From contig NZ_NISI01000007.1 of NCBI RefSeq assembly GCF_002205845.1, forward strand, positions 248,001 to 312,000: a DNA stretch of 64,000 bases, written 5' to 3'. How positions within the stretch are numbered: the stretch's first letter is position 1; each line of letters starts with the position of its first letter. The notes beneath the pieces were generated by a model. The model saw only the letters and a list, made by a program, of their open reading frames with translations. It was not told the origin of the DNA and ran no database searches. Source of the DNA: Roseateles puraquae. Lineage in GTDB: Bacteria; Pseudomonadota; Gammaproteobacteria; Burkholderiales; Burkholderiaceae_C. This document shows positions 28,993-37,305 of the stretch, piece by piece. The position numbers and the translations under genes are program-made.

Positions 28993-29013
28993 CTGTGTCT
29001 ATATCAGCCACAT
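28993..29013. promoter_or_regulatory. Candidate second Rrf2 operator before the ohr-like gene
   Basis: CTGTGTC...GCCACAT at 28993-29013 matches the core of the rrf2 operator (28524-28544) at about 13 of 21 positions, including the CACATTA right arm. TATATC at 29000 could be a -10 box. The similarity and position suggest that the Rrf2 protein controls the Ohr-SDR-SnoaL operon. Confidence 0.5.
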
Positions 29014-29050
29014 TACACCCATGTCTTCCATCCATCACCCGGAGATCCCG

Positions 29051-29458
29051 ATGAAGAACCTCTACACCGCCCACGTCCAGGTCACCAGCGGCCGCGACGG
29101 CACCGCCACTTCCTCCGACGGCAGGCTCGACCTGCGGCTGGGTTTCCCGAAGGAACTCGGCGGTGCCGGCGACGCCGCCAACCCGGAGCAGCTTTTCGTG
29201 GCCGGCTATGCCGCGTGCTTCGCGAGTTCCGTGAAAGCGGCTGCGGCCAAGCTGCAGGTGCCGGCGGCTGCGGTGCGGGTCGACGCTTCAGCCACGCTGT
29301 CACTGCGTGACGACGGCTCTTACCTCGTGTCGCACGTCTCGCTGCAGGTGCACGGCCTGAGCGAGCGCGCCGATGAGGTCATCGCCGAAGCGCGTCGCAT
29401 CTGCGCGTACTCCAACGCCACCCGTGGCAACACGGTCACCGATGTGACGCTGGCCTGA
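29051..29458 (+). CDS. Ohr/OsmC-family peroxiredoxin (organic hydroperoxide resistance)
   Basis: 135 residues. Both reactive cysteines are present: C56 in GYAACF (peroxidatic) and C118 in ICAYSNATRGN (resolving). The Arg of GRDG and Glu of NPEQLF match Ohr. It reduces organic hydroperoxides in the cytoplasm using lipoyl proteins. The ATG at 29051 follows GGAGATCCCG and gives the normal MK-LYTA N-terminus. It is first in an operon with an SDR and a SnoaL-like gene and lies behind a putative redox-sensing Rrf2 regulator. Confidence 0.93.
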   Translation: MKNLYTAHVQVTSGRDGTATSSDGRLDLRLGFPKELGGAGDAANPEQLFVAGYAACFASSVKAAAAKLQVPAAAVRVDASATLSLRDDGSYLVSHVSLQVHGLSERADEVIAEARRICAYSNATRGNTVTDVTLA

Positions 29459-29468
29459 GGAGAACGCC

Positions 29469-30194
29469 GTGACTCACCTTCAAGACCAACACATCATCGT
29501 CGTCGGCGGCAGCTCCGGCATCGGCCTGGCCGTCGCTGCGACGGCCTTGCGGGCGGGTGCCCGCGTGTCGATCATGGCCCGCTCCCGGGCCCGCCTGGAC
29601 CGGGCCCGACAGCAGCTGGATGCGGGCGATGCGCTGCAGACGGTGGCCGTCGACGTGACCGACGAGTCGACCGTGCAGCTCGCCTTCGCCGGGCTGCCTG
29701 CGCCGGACCATGTCCATGTGTCGGCCGCGGGCTTTGTCGGCGGCTCGGTGCTGGGCACCCCGATGACCGAGTTGCGTGCTGCGCTGGACGCGCGCCTGTG
29801 GGGCGCTGTGCACGTCGTGCGCGCCGCAGCACCGCGCATGACGGCGGGCGGCTCCTTCGTGCTGACCGGCGGCATCTCGACCGAGCGGCCGGCCAAGGGC
29901 GCCTGGCCGACGGCGGTCGCCACGGCCGCGGCCGAGCAGCTGGCGCGCTGCCTGGCGCTCGAGCTGGCGCCACTGCGCTTCAACGCGATCGCTCCCGGCT
30001 GGACCGACACGCCGATGTGGGACGGCCTGCTCGGCGCGTCCAAAGCCGACACCTTCGCCGCCGTGGCGGGGCGCACACCGACCGGTCGCCTCGTCACGGC
30101 CGACGAAGCCGCGCAGGCCGTGCTGCTGCTGATGAGCAACGCCTCGCTGAACGGCGAAATCCTCCACATCGACGGCGGGCTGCGCCTCGCTTGA
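29469..30194 (+). CDS. SDR-family oxidoreductase lacking the usual Tyr/Lys
   Basis: 241 residues with a GTG start 10 bp after the ohr-like gene, with GAGGAG in the gap. The Rossmann motif GGSSGIG (13-19) is intact and the C-terminal half has FNAIAPGWTDTP and ILHIDGG. The expected catalytic Y-x-x-x-K is not seen: the aligned stretch reads W-P-T148-A-V-A-T152-A-A-A-E, with Thr at both positions. Such SDRs occur as a separate clade. The reaction is unknown and it may be a weak or non-enzymatic NAD(P)-binding protein. Confidence 0.88.
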   Translation: MTHLQDQHIIVVGGSSGIGLAVAATALRAGARVSIMARSRARLDRARQQLDAGDALQTVAVDVTDESTVQLAFAGLPAPDHVHVSAAGFVGGSVLGTPMTELRAALDARLWGAVHVVRAAAPRMTAGGSFVLTGGISTERPAKGAWPTAVATAAAEQLARCLALELAPLRFNAIAPGWTDTPMWDGLLGASKADTFAAVAGRTPTGRLVTADEAAQAVLLLMSNASLNGEILHIDGGLRLA

Positions 30195-30227
30195 TCTCCT
30201 CAACATCCCTCAACGGAAAACCACACC

Positions 30228-30911
30228 ATGAAGAACTTCCAACATCGCATCGCCGCGGCGACCGCCGCCATGGCCGTCATGGCCTCGGTCGCCCTGGCGA
30301 TCACCCATCCCGCTCACGCGGCGGAGCCGGGCAAGCCGGCCAAGAGCCTGTCCACTGCCGCCTCCCAGCAACTGCTGCAACGCCTCGCCGACGAAAGCGC
30401 GCTGCGCGACCTGATGTATGCCTACGGGCGCGGCAACGACGAACTCTCCATCCATCACGCAAACCGCAAGCTGGCCAAGGAACGTGGCGCTGCGGAGTAC
30501 AGCAAGGCGTTCACGCCCAGCACCCGCGTGGAGGTCTACGCCCTGGGCGGCGACAAAGCCATCGGCCAGCTGGTTGGCGTGCCGGCCTGGGTGGACTTCG
30601 TCGACCAGTACTACGGCGGCAACGGCTACAGCAGCACGCTGCACCTGATGTCCAACTTCGAGTTCGGATTCGACGGTCCGAACCAGGCCCGCATCACGGC
30701 CTATGCGTTGGCGCCACACTTCTTCCTGCGGGCCGCCGCCCGCGACAAGGCCAGCGCGGATACCGCGGTGGAGTGGATGCTGTGCCGCTATGCCGCCCTC
30801 GCCGAGCGCCAGGCTGACGGCAGCTGGAAGCTGTCCCGACTGCAGATCAACCTGGAGGAGATGTCACGCGCAGCGGGCTTCTTCCCGGGTGGGCAGCGGG
30901 ACGGGCGCTGA
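30228..30911 (+). CDS. Secreted SnoaL/NTF2-like protein
   Basis: 227 residues. A signal peptide (about 1-31, ending AHAAEPGK) is followed by an alpha-helical start and a SnoaL_4-type fold (LADESALRDLMYAYGRGND..., WKLSRLQINLEEMSR). It is the last gene of the Ohr-SDR operon, 33 bp after the SDR. A periplasmic stress or modification role is possible; no catalytic residues can be named. Confidence 0.78.
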   Translation: MKNFQHRIAAATAAMAVMASVALAITHPAHAAEPGKPAKSLSTAASQQLLQRLADESALRDLMYAYGRGNDELSIHHANRKLAKERGAAEYSKAFTPSTRVEVYALGGDKAIGQLVGVPAWVDFVDQYYGGNGYSSTLHLMSNFEFGFDGPNQARITAYALAPHFFLRAAARDKASADTAVEWMLCRYAALAERQADGSWKLSRLQINLEEMSRAAGFFPGGQRDGR

Positions 30912-30962
30912 GGCGTGCCGAGGAAACATGTGGTGAATGCCGTCCCATCGAATGACGGCTCC

Positions 30963-31014
30963 GCAGCGGTCTGCTGACGATCGCAAACTGCTAGTGATCG
31001 TCAGCAACCGCTGC
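30963..31014. repeat. Long imperfect hairpin after the SnoaL-like gene
   Basis: GCAGCGGTCTGCTGACGATC (30963-30982) pairs with GATCGTCAGCAACCGCTGC (30996-31014), 19 pairs with one bulge and a 13-base loop. No T-run follows. It may mark the transcript end. Confidence 0.7.
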
Positions 31015-31112
31015 AAACCTGCCCCTGCCACGCAACCCGCGACGGCACCACACCGCCATCTCCCCTGCGCCCAGTCCACGCCTGCGCCCGACGACGGCCG
31101 AAACTGATCCGC

Positions 31113-31286
31113 CTACCTCGGCTGTCCCAACACCTCGGCCGTGAGCCGCACCCGCGCATACTCACCGCTCAGGTTGGCCAGCGCCAGGCGATGGATGTCT
31201 TCGGCAGAACGGGGCGTCCCGTCGAGGTCGGGGCGGTCGCAGGTGTAGCGGGCGTCTGCGACCACCGTGTAGTCGAACCCAGGCAT
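31113..31286 (-). pseudogene. C-terminal fragment of an isochorismatase-like cysteine hydrolase
   Basis: A 57-codon frame (MPGFDYTVVADARYTCDRPD..., ending ARVRLTAEVLGQPR) matches the last part of isochorismatase-family hydrolases, where GFDYTVVADA and DxHRxALAxLxGEFARV are typical. The catalytic Asp, Lys and Cys regions, expected upstream, are absent. A terminator of the neighbouring gene lies immediately 5', so this is a truncated remnant. Confidence 0.6.
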
Positions 31287-31316
31287 CCTGCGCTGCGCAC
31301 GCTGTCTGATCGCGCT

Positions 31317-31349
31317 CCGAAAAACAAAAGGCGCTCCGAGGAGCGCCTT
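31317..31349 (-). terminator. Intrinsic terminator
   Basis: AAGGCGCTCC (31328-31337) and GGAGCGCCTT (31340-31349) form a 10-bp stem with a 2-base loop. On the minus strand it is followed by TTGTTTTTC. It ends the transcript of the small secreted protein gene. Confidence 0.88.
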
Positions 31350-31372
31350 CTTGCTGGGAACCCGTCCTGAGA

Positions 31373-31714
31373 TTACAGGCGGAACGGCTCGGCCTTCTTC
31401 TTGGCGGTCGGGCGGCCGGCGGCGGTCGGGTAGGCGGCCATCACCTTGGCGGGGTCGGCCTTGGTGTCGAGGTAGGCGGCGTACTGGTCGTTGGTGCAGG
31501 GCAGCAGCTTGCCCGGCTTGGCTTCACCCTTGTACTTGCCGTTGGCGTACACGAACTGGTACTCGTTGGCGGCGACCGGCGTGCTGATGCTGCTGGTGTT
31601 CTCGTAGCTCTTGGCGCACTCGGCGCGCAGCTCGGCCTGTTCGGGCGTGGCGTTGTTGGCGGCCTGGGCAGCGAAGACGGTGACGGCAGCGAAGGCGGGG
31701 ATCAGGAACTTCAT
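31373..31714 (-). CDS. Small secreted protein, unknown function
   Basis: 113 residues. A clear signal peptide (MKFLIPAFAAVTVFAAQAA) leads to a mature part of about 95 residues with two cysteines and a basic, Pro/Ala-rich C-terminus (AAGRPTAKKKAEPFRL). It has its own terminator 24 bp after the stop. I do not recognise a family. Confidence 0.75.
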   Translation of the reverse strand: MKFLIPAFAAVTVFAAQAANNATPEQAELRAECAKSYENTSSISTPVAANEYQFVYANGKYKGEAKPGKLLPCTNDQYAAYLDTKADPAKVMAAYPTAAGRPTAKKKAEPFRL

Positions 31715-31848
31715 GGCGCGGTCTCGGGTGGGGGGTGGCTGATGGATGCGAAGCTTACGCCCGGCGCCCGCGCGGCGCACCCCCGAAGGCGCGGGAGGGT
31801 GGTCTGTGACGCAGTTCACGGTCGGCCGGGGCTGCCGTGACGGAATGC

Positions 31849-32622
31849 TCACTCTTCGAGTTCTTCCTTGGCCAGCTCGATGTCCAGCAGCTCCATCGCA
31901 TCCATCGCTTCGCAGGCCGCGGCGTCGGCGTAGAGCTGTTCGGCTTCTTTCATGCGCTTGTCGCCCTCCAGCATCACGAGGCCGTTGGCGCGCTCGATCA
32001 TCGCGATGGCGCTGGTCGGGTTGAGTTTCAGGGCCTGCTCGAACATCTTCAGGCCCGTGGCCGTGTCGGCGCCCTGGGTCTTGCCCAGCAGCTTGCCGAC
32101 CTTGTCGATCACCTCGGCATGGAAGGCGCCCAGCGCGATGTGGGCGTCGGCATGCTTGGGCGCGAGCTTGATCGTCGTCTCGAGCGCGCCCTTGACCTTG
32201 GTGCCCAGCCCCTGCGCCAGGGCCTTGGCCACGCTGATGCCCTGGCCGTAGCGGCCCAGCGCGTAGGCCTGCCAGTAGTAGGCGTTGGCGTTCTTGGGTT
32301 CCTCGGCCTGCTGGGCTTCCGCGCGCTCGGCGATCTCCAGGAACATCTCCAGCTTCACCTTCTCCTTCTTCTCGAGGTAGTTGGCGTAGATGCCCTGGGC
32401 CTTGTTGGCCACCGTGATGCCGGCGCCGCCTGCGGCCAGGCCAGCGTCGTACGCGGCCTGGAACTCGCCTGCGTGGAAGTGGATCCAGGCCTGCACGACA
32501 TCCGCGTCCTTCGGGAAGGGCTCGGCGTCGCCGGCATGCAGGCGGGCCCAGTGCTTCTTCAGCGTGGCCGGCGTGTAGACGAAGGCGCTGTTGTCGTACG
32601 GGAAGGCGGTCCACTTGGCCAT
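31849..32622 (-). CDS. TPR-repeat protein, unknown function
   Basis: 257 residues, cytoplasmic, helical and Ala-rich with TPR-like units (NAYYWQAYALGRYGQGISVAK, HADAHIALGAFHAEVIDKVGK, GLKMFEQALKLNPTSAIAMIE) and an acidic tail (ELAKEELEE). It begins 10 bp after the TetR regulator gene on the same strand, so the two are probably co-transcribed. Confidence 0.8.
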   Translation of the reverse strand: MAKWTAFPYDNSAFVYTPATLKKHWARLHAGDAEPFPKDADVVQAWIHFHAGEFQAAYDAGLAAGGAGITVANKAQGIYANYLEKKEKVKLEMFLEIAERAEAQQAEEPKNANAYYWQAYALGRYGQGISVAKALAQGLGTKVKGALETTIKLAPKHADAHIALGAFHAEVIDKVGKLLGKTQGADTATGLKMFEQALKLNPTSAIAMIERANGLVMLEGDKRMKEAEQLYADAAACEAMDAMELLDIELAKEELEE

Positions 32623-32632
32623 GGCTTGTCTC

Positions 32633-33292
32633 CTAGGTTGATTGGTATTGGCCGGCGAGTTTGAAGAGGTGGTCTTTCGACGCGGGCTCCAGGTAGGGTA
32701 GCAGCAGGCTCAGCGCATGGAAGGCGCCCCGCATCAGCGCCGCGCCGGCCCGGTCGGGCTCCAGCGCGTGGCGCGGGTCGCGCACGTATTCATAGCTCAG
32801 CCAGTAGCTGACCACCACCACCATCGCGTTCGCCGTGGGGGCGGCTTCGCGCAGGTCCATCTTGAGTGCGCCGCCCAGGTGCAGGCCCGACAGCACATGC
32901 CGCATGGCCTGTTCCTTGGCTGCGAGCAGACCCTGGAAATGCGTCTCCAGGCGCCGGTTCTTGAACAGCAGGTCGTTGAGGTCGCGGTACAGGAAGCGGT
33001 GCTTCCAGATCAGCTCGAAGAGCATGTGGAAGAACAGCCAGGCGTCTTCCACATGGCGCACGTTGTCGGCAGCTGCCAGCAGCTCGTTCAGCTCGGCCTC
33101 GTAGCGGCCGAAGAGGGCGTTGACGAGTTCGTCCTTGGCCGGGTAGTGGTAGTAGAGGTTGCCCGGGCTGATCTTGAGCTCGGCCGAGATCAACGTCGTC
33201 GACACATTGGGCTCGCCGAAGCGGTTGAAGAGGTCCAGCGTGACCTCCAGGATGCGCTCGGCGGTGCGGCGGGGGCGTTTGGGCGTGGGCAT
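32633..33292 (-). CDS. TetR-family transcriptional regulator
   Basis: 219 residues. The N-terminal helix-turn-helix (RILEVTLDLFNRFGEPNVST, then ISPGNLYYHYPAKDELV) is canonical for TetR. The ligand domain has many aromatics (WLFFHMLFELIWKHRFLYRDLNDL). It is divergent from the ABC-2 exporter across 60 bp, so it may regulate that exporter as well as its own operon. Confidence 0.93.
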   Translation of the reverse strand: MPTPKRPRRTAERILEVTLDLFNRFGEPNVSTTLISAELKISPGNLYYHYPAKDELVNALFGRYEAELNELLAAADNVRHVEDAWLFFHMLFELIWKHRFLYRDLNDLLFKNRRLETHFQGLLAAKEQAMRHVLSGLHLGGALKMDLREAAPTANAMVVVVSYWLSYEYVRDPRHALEPDRAGAALMRGAFHALSLLLPYLEPASKDHLFKLAGQYQST

Positions 33293-33352
33293 CGTGGGTC
33301 ATTCTGTCAGCGTTCAGCGGGCGCGGAGGGCCGACTTCTAGAATCGCGCCCC

Positions 33353-34273
33353 ATGCCGAATTCGACCTCCCCGCCCGCCATCTCCTTCGAGAACGTCAAG
33401 AAGACATACCGGGGAGGGCAGGTCAAGGCGCTGAACGGGGTCAGCTTCGACATTCCGTGCGGCGAGTTCTTCGGCCTGCTCGGCCCCAACGGCGCGGGCA
33501 AGACGACGCTGATCAGCGTGCTCGCCGGCCTGGCCCGGGCCACCGAGGGCCGCGTGCGCGTGATGGGCCACGACGTGGTGGACGACTACGCCGCCGCCCG
33601 CAAGGCGCTGGGCGTGGTGCCGCAGGAGCTCGTGTTCGACCCCTTCTTCAGCGTGCGCGAATCGCTGCGCATCCAGAGCGGCTACTTCGGCGTCAAGCAC
33701 AACGACGACTGGATCGATGAGCTGCTCGCCAACCTGGGTCTGGCCGACAAGGCCAACGCCAACATGCGCCAACTCTCCGGCGGCATGAAGCGCCGCGTGC
33801 TGGTCGCCCAGGCCCTGGTGCACCGGCCGCCGGTCATCGTGCTCGACGAGCCGACCGCCGGCGTGGATGTGGAGCTGCGCCAGACGCTCTGGCAGTTCAT
33901 TGCCCGCCTGAACAAGGAGGGGCACACGGTGCTGCTGACCACCCACTACCTGGAAGAAGCCGAGGCCCTGTGCCAGCGCATCGGCATGCTCAAGGGCGGT
34001 CGCCTCGTGGCGCTGGACCGCACCTCGCAGCTGCTGGCGGGCACGGCCCACACCATGCTGCGATTCAAGACGGATGTGGCGTTGCCGGCCGAGGTGGCCG
34101 CTCGGGCCCGCGTGACCGGGCGCATCGTGCAGGTCACGGCCCACGACGCCACCGAGGTGGAGACCACGCTCGCCACGCTGCGCGCGGCCGGCGTGCCGGT
34201 CGAAGACTTGGAGATCGGCCGGGCTGACCTCGAAGACGTGTTCCTCAACATCATGCAGGGAGAAGCCGCATGA
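33353..34273 (+). CDS. yadG: ABC-2 exporter ATP-binding protein (YadG-like)
   Basis: 306 residues. Walker A is GPNGAGKTT, the signature LSGGMKRR, Walker B VIVLDEPTAGVD, and the switch His is in TTHYLEEAE. The C-terminal extension ends in DLEDVFLNIM, usual for the drug/polysaccharide exporter group. The ATG at 33353 precedes MPNSTSPP. It overlaps the permease by ATGA. Confidence 0.93.
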   Translation: MPNSTSPPAISFENVKKTYRGGQVKALNGVSFDIPCGEFFGLLGPNGAGKTTLISVLAGLARATEGRVRVMGHDVVDDYAAARKALGVVPQELVFDPFFSVRESLRIQSGYFGVKHNDDWIDELLANLGLADKANANMRQLSGGMKRRVLVAQALVHRPPVIVLDEPTAGVDVELRQTLWQFIARLNKEGHTVLLTTHYLEEAEALCQRIGMLKGGRLVALDRTSQLLAGTAHTMLRFKTDVALPAEVAARARVTGRIVQVTAHDATEVETTLATLRAAGVPVEDLEIGRADLEDVFLNIMQGEAA

Positions 34274-35025
34274 ACGGTGCTTCGACCCTCTTCAAGAAAG
34301 AAGTGCTGCGCTTCTGGAAGGTCAGCTTTCAGACCGTGGCCGCGCCGGTGCTCACCGCCTGCATGTACCTGCTGGTGTTCGGCCATACGCTGGAAGACCA
34401 TGTGAAGGTCTACGAGACGGTCGGCTACACGCAGTTCCTGATCCCGGGTCTGGTGATGATGAGCGTGCTGCAGAACGCCTTTGCCAACAGCTCCTCCAGC
34501 CTCATCCAGAGCAAGATCACCGGCAACCTGGTGTTCCTGCTGCTCACACCGCTGTCGCCGCTGGCCTGGTTCGTGGCCTACGTGGGTGCGGCCATCGTGC
34601 GCGGCCTGGCGGTGGGCACGGGCGTGCTGCTGGTCACGGCCTGGTTTGCGCCGCCGGGGCTGGACAACCTGCTGTGGGTGCTGGTGTTCACCGTGCTCGG
34701 TGCCGGCCTGATGGGCACGCTGGGCCTGATCGCCGGCCTGTGGGCCGAGAAGTTCGACCAGCTCGCCGCCTTCCAGAACTTCATCATCATGCCCATGACC
34801 TTCCTGTCGGGGGTCTTCTACTCGGTGCACTCGCTGCCCGGCTTCTGGCAGGGCGTGAGCCATCTGAACCCGTTCTTCTACATGATCGACGGCTTCCGGC
34901 GGGGCTTCTTCGGCGTCAGCGATGTGTCGCCGTGGCTGAGCTTCGCGGTGGTGGCCTCCGCCTTTGTCGTGACGGCGGGCGTGGCGCTGTCCCTGCTGCA
35001 GCGCGGCTACAAGATCCGGTCCTGA
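34270..35025 (+). CDS. yadH: ABC-2 exporter permease (YadH-like)
   Basis: 251 residues with about six hydrophobic helices and the ABC-2 membrane pattern (NLVFLLLTPLSPLAWFVAYVGAA in two parts, MTFLSGVFYS, NPFFYMIDGFRRGFFG). Forms an exporter with the preceding ATPase; the substrate is unknown. This pair next to bolA and hisG is a conserved betaproteobacterial arrangement. Confidence 0.93.
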   Translation: MNGASTLFKKEVLRFWKVSFQTVAAPVLTACMYLLVFGHTLEDHVKVYETVGYTQFLIPGLVMMSVLQNAFANSSSSLIQSKITGNLVFLLLTPLSPLAWFVAYVGAAIVRGLAVGTGVLLVTAWFAPPGLDNLLWVLVFTVLGAGLMGTLGLIAGLWAEKFDQLAAFQNFIIMPMTFLSGVFYSVHSLPGFWQGVSHLNPFFYMIDGFRRGFFGVSDVSPWLSFAVVASAFVVTAGVALSLLQRGYKIRS

Positions 35026-35101
35026 AGCGGGCTTTGCGCGACGTCGAAAGGCGGCCGCGCCAACCGTTTCTACAATCACGGGTTTCCCAGAAGGACCCGT
35101 G

Positions 35102-35341
35102 ATGGCCGACCCGACTCCCCTCGAAGTACGCGATTTCATTGCCGCAGGCCTGCCCTGCGCGCATCTGGAAGTCGAGGGCGACGGCCGACATTTCTTCGCG
35201 ACCATCGTGTCGGCGGAGTTCACGGGCCTGACCCGCATCAAGCGCCACCAGCGCGTGTATGCGGCGCTGGGCGACCGCATGCGCGAGCAGATCCACGCGT
35301 TGTCGATGAAGACGCTGACGCCCGAGGAGTGGACGCAATGA
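35102..35341 (+). CDS. BolA-family protein (IbaG/YrbA-like)
   Basis: 79 residues covering the whole BolA fold ([49 protein letters not shown]). The conserved His and Cys positions fit a glutaredoxin/iron-sulphur partner. The ATG at 35102 is preferred over a GTG one codon earlier. Its stop overlaps the hisG start in ATGA; in related genomes murA usually lies between them, so its absence is notable. Confidence 0.92.
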   Translation: MADPTPLEVRDFIAAGLPCAHLEVEGDGRHFFATIVSAEFTGLTRIKRHQRVYAALGDRMREQIHALSMKTLTPEEWTQ

Positions 35342-35997
35342 GCGGCCTCACCCTCGCGCTGTCCAAGGGCCGCATCTTCGAAGAGACCCTGCCGCTGCTG
35401 CGTGCCGCGGGCATCGAGGTGCTCGAAGACCCCGAAACCTCGCGCAAGCTCATCCTGCCGACCAACCGCGACGGCGTGCGCGTCGTGCTGGTGCGCGCCA
35501 GCGACGTGCCGACCTATGTGCAGTACGGCGGCGCCGACCTCGGCGTGGCTGGCCGGGATGTGTTGCACGAGCAGGCCCTGGCCCAGGGCGGCTCGCACGG
35601 CCTGTACCAGCCGCTGGACCTCAAGATCGCCCGCTGCCGCATGAGCGTGGCCACCCGCGCCGACTTCGACTACGCCGCCGCCGTCAAGCAGGGCTCGCGC
35701 ATCCGTGTGGCCACCAAGTACACCGAGATCGCCCGCCAGCACTTCGCCGACAAGGGCGTGCACGTGGACCTGATCAAGCTCTACGGCTCGATGGAACTCG
35801 CGCCGCTGACGGGCCTGGCCGACGCCATCGTCGACCTCGTCTCCACCGGCGGCACGCTGCGCGCCAACAAGCTGGTGGAGGTGGAGCAGATCATGGACAT
35901 CTCCTCGCGCCTCGTCGTCAACCAGGCCGCGCTCAAGCTGAAGCGCGACACCCTGCGTCCCCTCATCGACGCCTTCGCGGGCGCCGTCGCCGCATGA
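35338..35997 (+). CDS. hisG: ATP phosphoribosyltransferase, short form
   Basis: 219 residues, the short HisG that needs the HisZ regulatory subunit (not in this window). It catalyses the first step of histidine synthesis. Family marks are [40 protein letters not shown] and the PRPP loop [16 protein letters not shown] overlaps join it to bolA upstream and hisD downstream. Confidence 0.97.
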   Translation: MSGLTLALSKGRIFEETLPLLRAAGIEVLEDPETSRKLILPTNRDGVRVVLVRASDVPTYVQYGGADLGVAGRDVLHEQALAQGGSHGLYQPLDLKIARCRMSVATRADFDYAAAVKQGSRIRVATKYTEIARQHFADKGVHVDLIKLYGSMELAPLTGLADAIVDLVSTGGTLRANKLVEVEQIMDISSRLVVNQAALKLKRDTLRPLIDAFAGAVAA

Positions 35998-37301
35998 GCC
36001 TCATCCGCCAACTCTCGACCGCTGCTGCCGACTTCCAAACCGAGTTCGAGCGCCTGCGCCATTGGTCGGCCGAGACGGACGCTGCCATCGAAGGCCGCGT
36101 GGCCGAGATCTTGGCCGACGTCCGCCAGCGCGGCGATGCGGCGGTGCTCGACTACACCGCGCGCTTCGACCGTCTGACGGTCGACGGCATGGCCGCGCTG
36201 GAGATCACGCAGGCCGATCTTCAGGAAGCGTTGGCAGCCATTCCGGCTGCCCAGCGCGAGGCGCTGCAGGCCGCCGCCAAGCGGGTGCGGGCGTATCACG
36301 AGCGCCAGCTCGAAGCCTCGGGCCGCAGCTGGAGCTACCGCGACGAAGACGGCACCCTGCTCGGCCAGAAGGTCACCCCGCTGGACCGCGTCGGCATCTA
36401 CGTGCCCGGCGGCAAGGCGGCCTACCCGAGCAGCGTGTTGATGAACGCCATTCCGGCCCATGTGGCCGGCGTGCAGGAGATCATCATGGTGGTGCCCACG
36501 CCGGACGGCGTGCGCAACCCGCTGGTGCTGGCCGCGGCGGCGGTGGCCGGCGTGCACCGCGCCTTCACCATCGGCGGCGCACAGGCCGTGGCCGCGCTGG
36601 CCTACGGTACCGCCACCATCCCGCGGGTGGACAAGATCACCGGCCCGGGCAATGCCTACGTGGCCTCGGCGAAGAAGCATGTGTTCGGCCAGGTCGGCAT
36701 CGACATGATTGCCGGCCCGAGCGAGATCCTCGTCATCGCCGATGGCACCACGCCGCCGGACTGGGTGGCCATGGACCTCTTCAGCCAGGCCGAGCACGAC
36801 GAGCTGGCGCAGAGCATCCTGCTGAGCCCGGACGCCAGCTTCCTGGCCGCCGTGCACGCCAGCATGGAGCGCCTGCTGCCCACGCTGCCGCGCGAAGCCA
36901 TCGTCCGCGCGTCGCTGCAGGGCCGCGGGGCGCTGATCCATACGCGCTCGATGGAAGAGGCCTGCGAGATCAGCAACAGCATCGCGCCCGAGCACCTGGA
37001 GATCAGCGCCGCCGAGCCGGCGCGCTGGGAGCCGCTGCTGCGCCATGCCGGCGCCATCTTCATGGGCGCCTACACCAGCGAAAGCCTGGGCGACTACTGC
37101 GCCGGCCCCAACCACGTGCTGCCGACGGCGAGCACGGCGCGCTTCTCGTCGCCGCTGGGCGTGTACGACTTCCAGAAGCGCAGCAGCCTCATCGAGGTCA
37201 GCGAGCAGGGCGCCCAGGTGCTGGGCGGCATCGCGTCGACGCTGGCGCACGGCGAAGGCCTGCAGGCCCATGCGCGCGCCGCGGAACTGCGGCTGAAGTA
37301 A
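35994..37301 (+). CDS. hisD: Histidinol dehydrogenase
   Basis: 435 residues, full length. It makes histidine from histidinol in two NAD-dependent steps. Visible marks are [45 protein letters not shown] with the zinc/catalytic His, and [13 protein letters not shown]. It is coupled to hisG. The next plus-strand his gene, hisC, lies about 3 kb away beyond an insertion. Confidence 0.97.
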   Translation: MSLIRQLSTAAADFQTEFERLRHWSAETDAAIEGRVAEILADVRQRGDAAVLDYTARFDRLTVDGMAALEITQADLQEALAAIPAAQREALQAAAKRVRAYHERQLEASGRSWSYRDEDGTLLGQKVTPLDRVGIYVPGGKAAYPSSVLMNAIPAHVAGVQEIIMVVPTPDGVRNPLVLAAAAVAGVHRAFTIGGAQAVAALAYGTATIPRVDKITGPGNAYVASAKKHVFGQVGIDMIAGPSEILVIADGTTPPDWVAMDLFSQAEHDELAQSILLSPDASFLAAVHASMERLLPTLPREAIVRASLQGRGALIHTRSMEEACEISNSIAPEHLEISAAEPARWEPLLRHAGAIFMGAYTSESLGDYCAGPNHVLPTASTARFSSPLGVYDFQKRSSLIEVSEQGAQVLGGIASTLAHGEGLQAHARAAELRLK

Positions 37302-37305
37302 CAGC

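Noticed and set aside
33946-35763. 605-codon minus-strand frame opposite the ABC exporter, bolA and hisG
   Set aside because: No recognisable domain, and it would overlap four well-supported genes.
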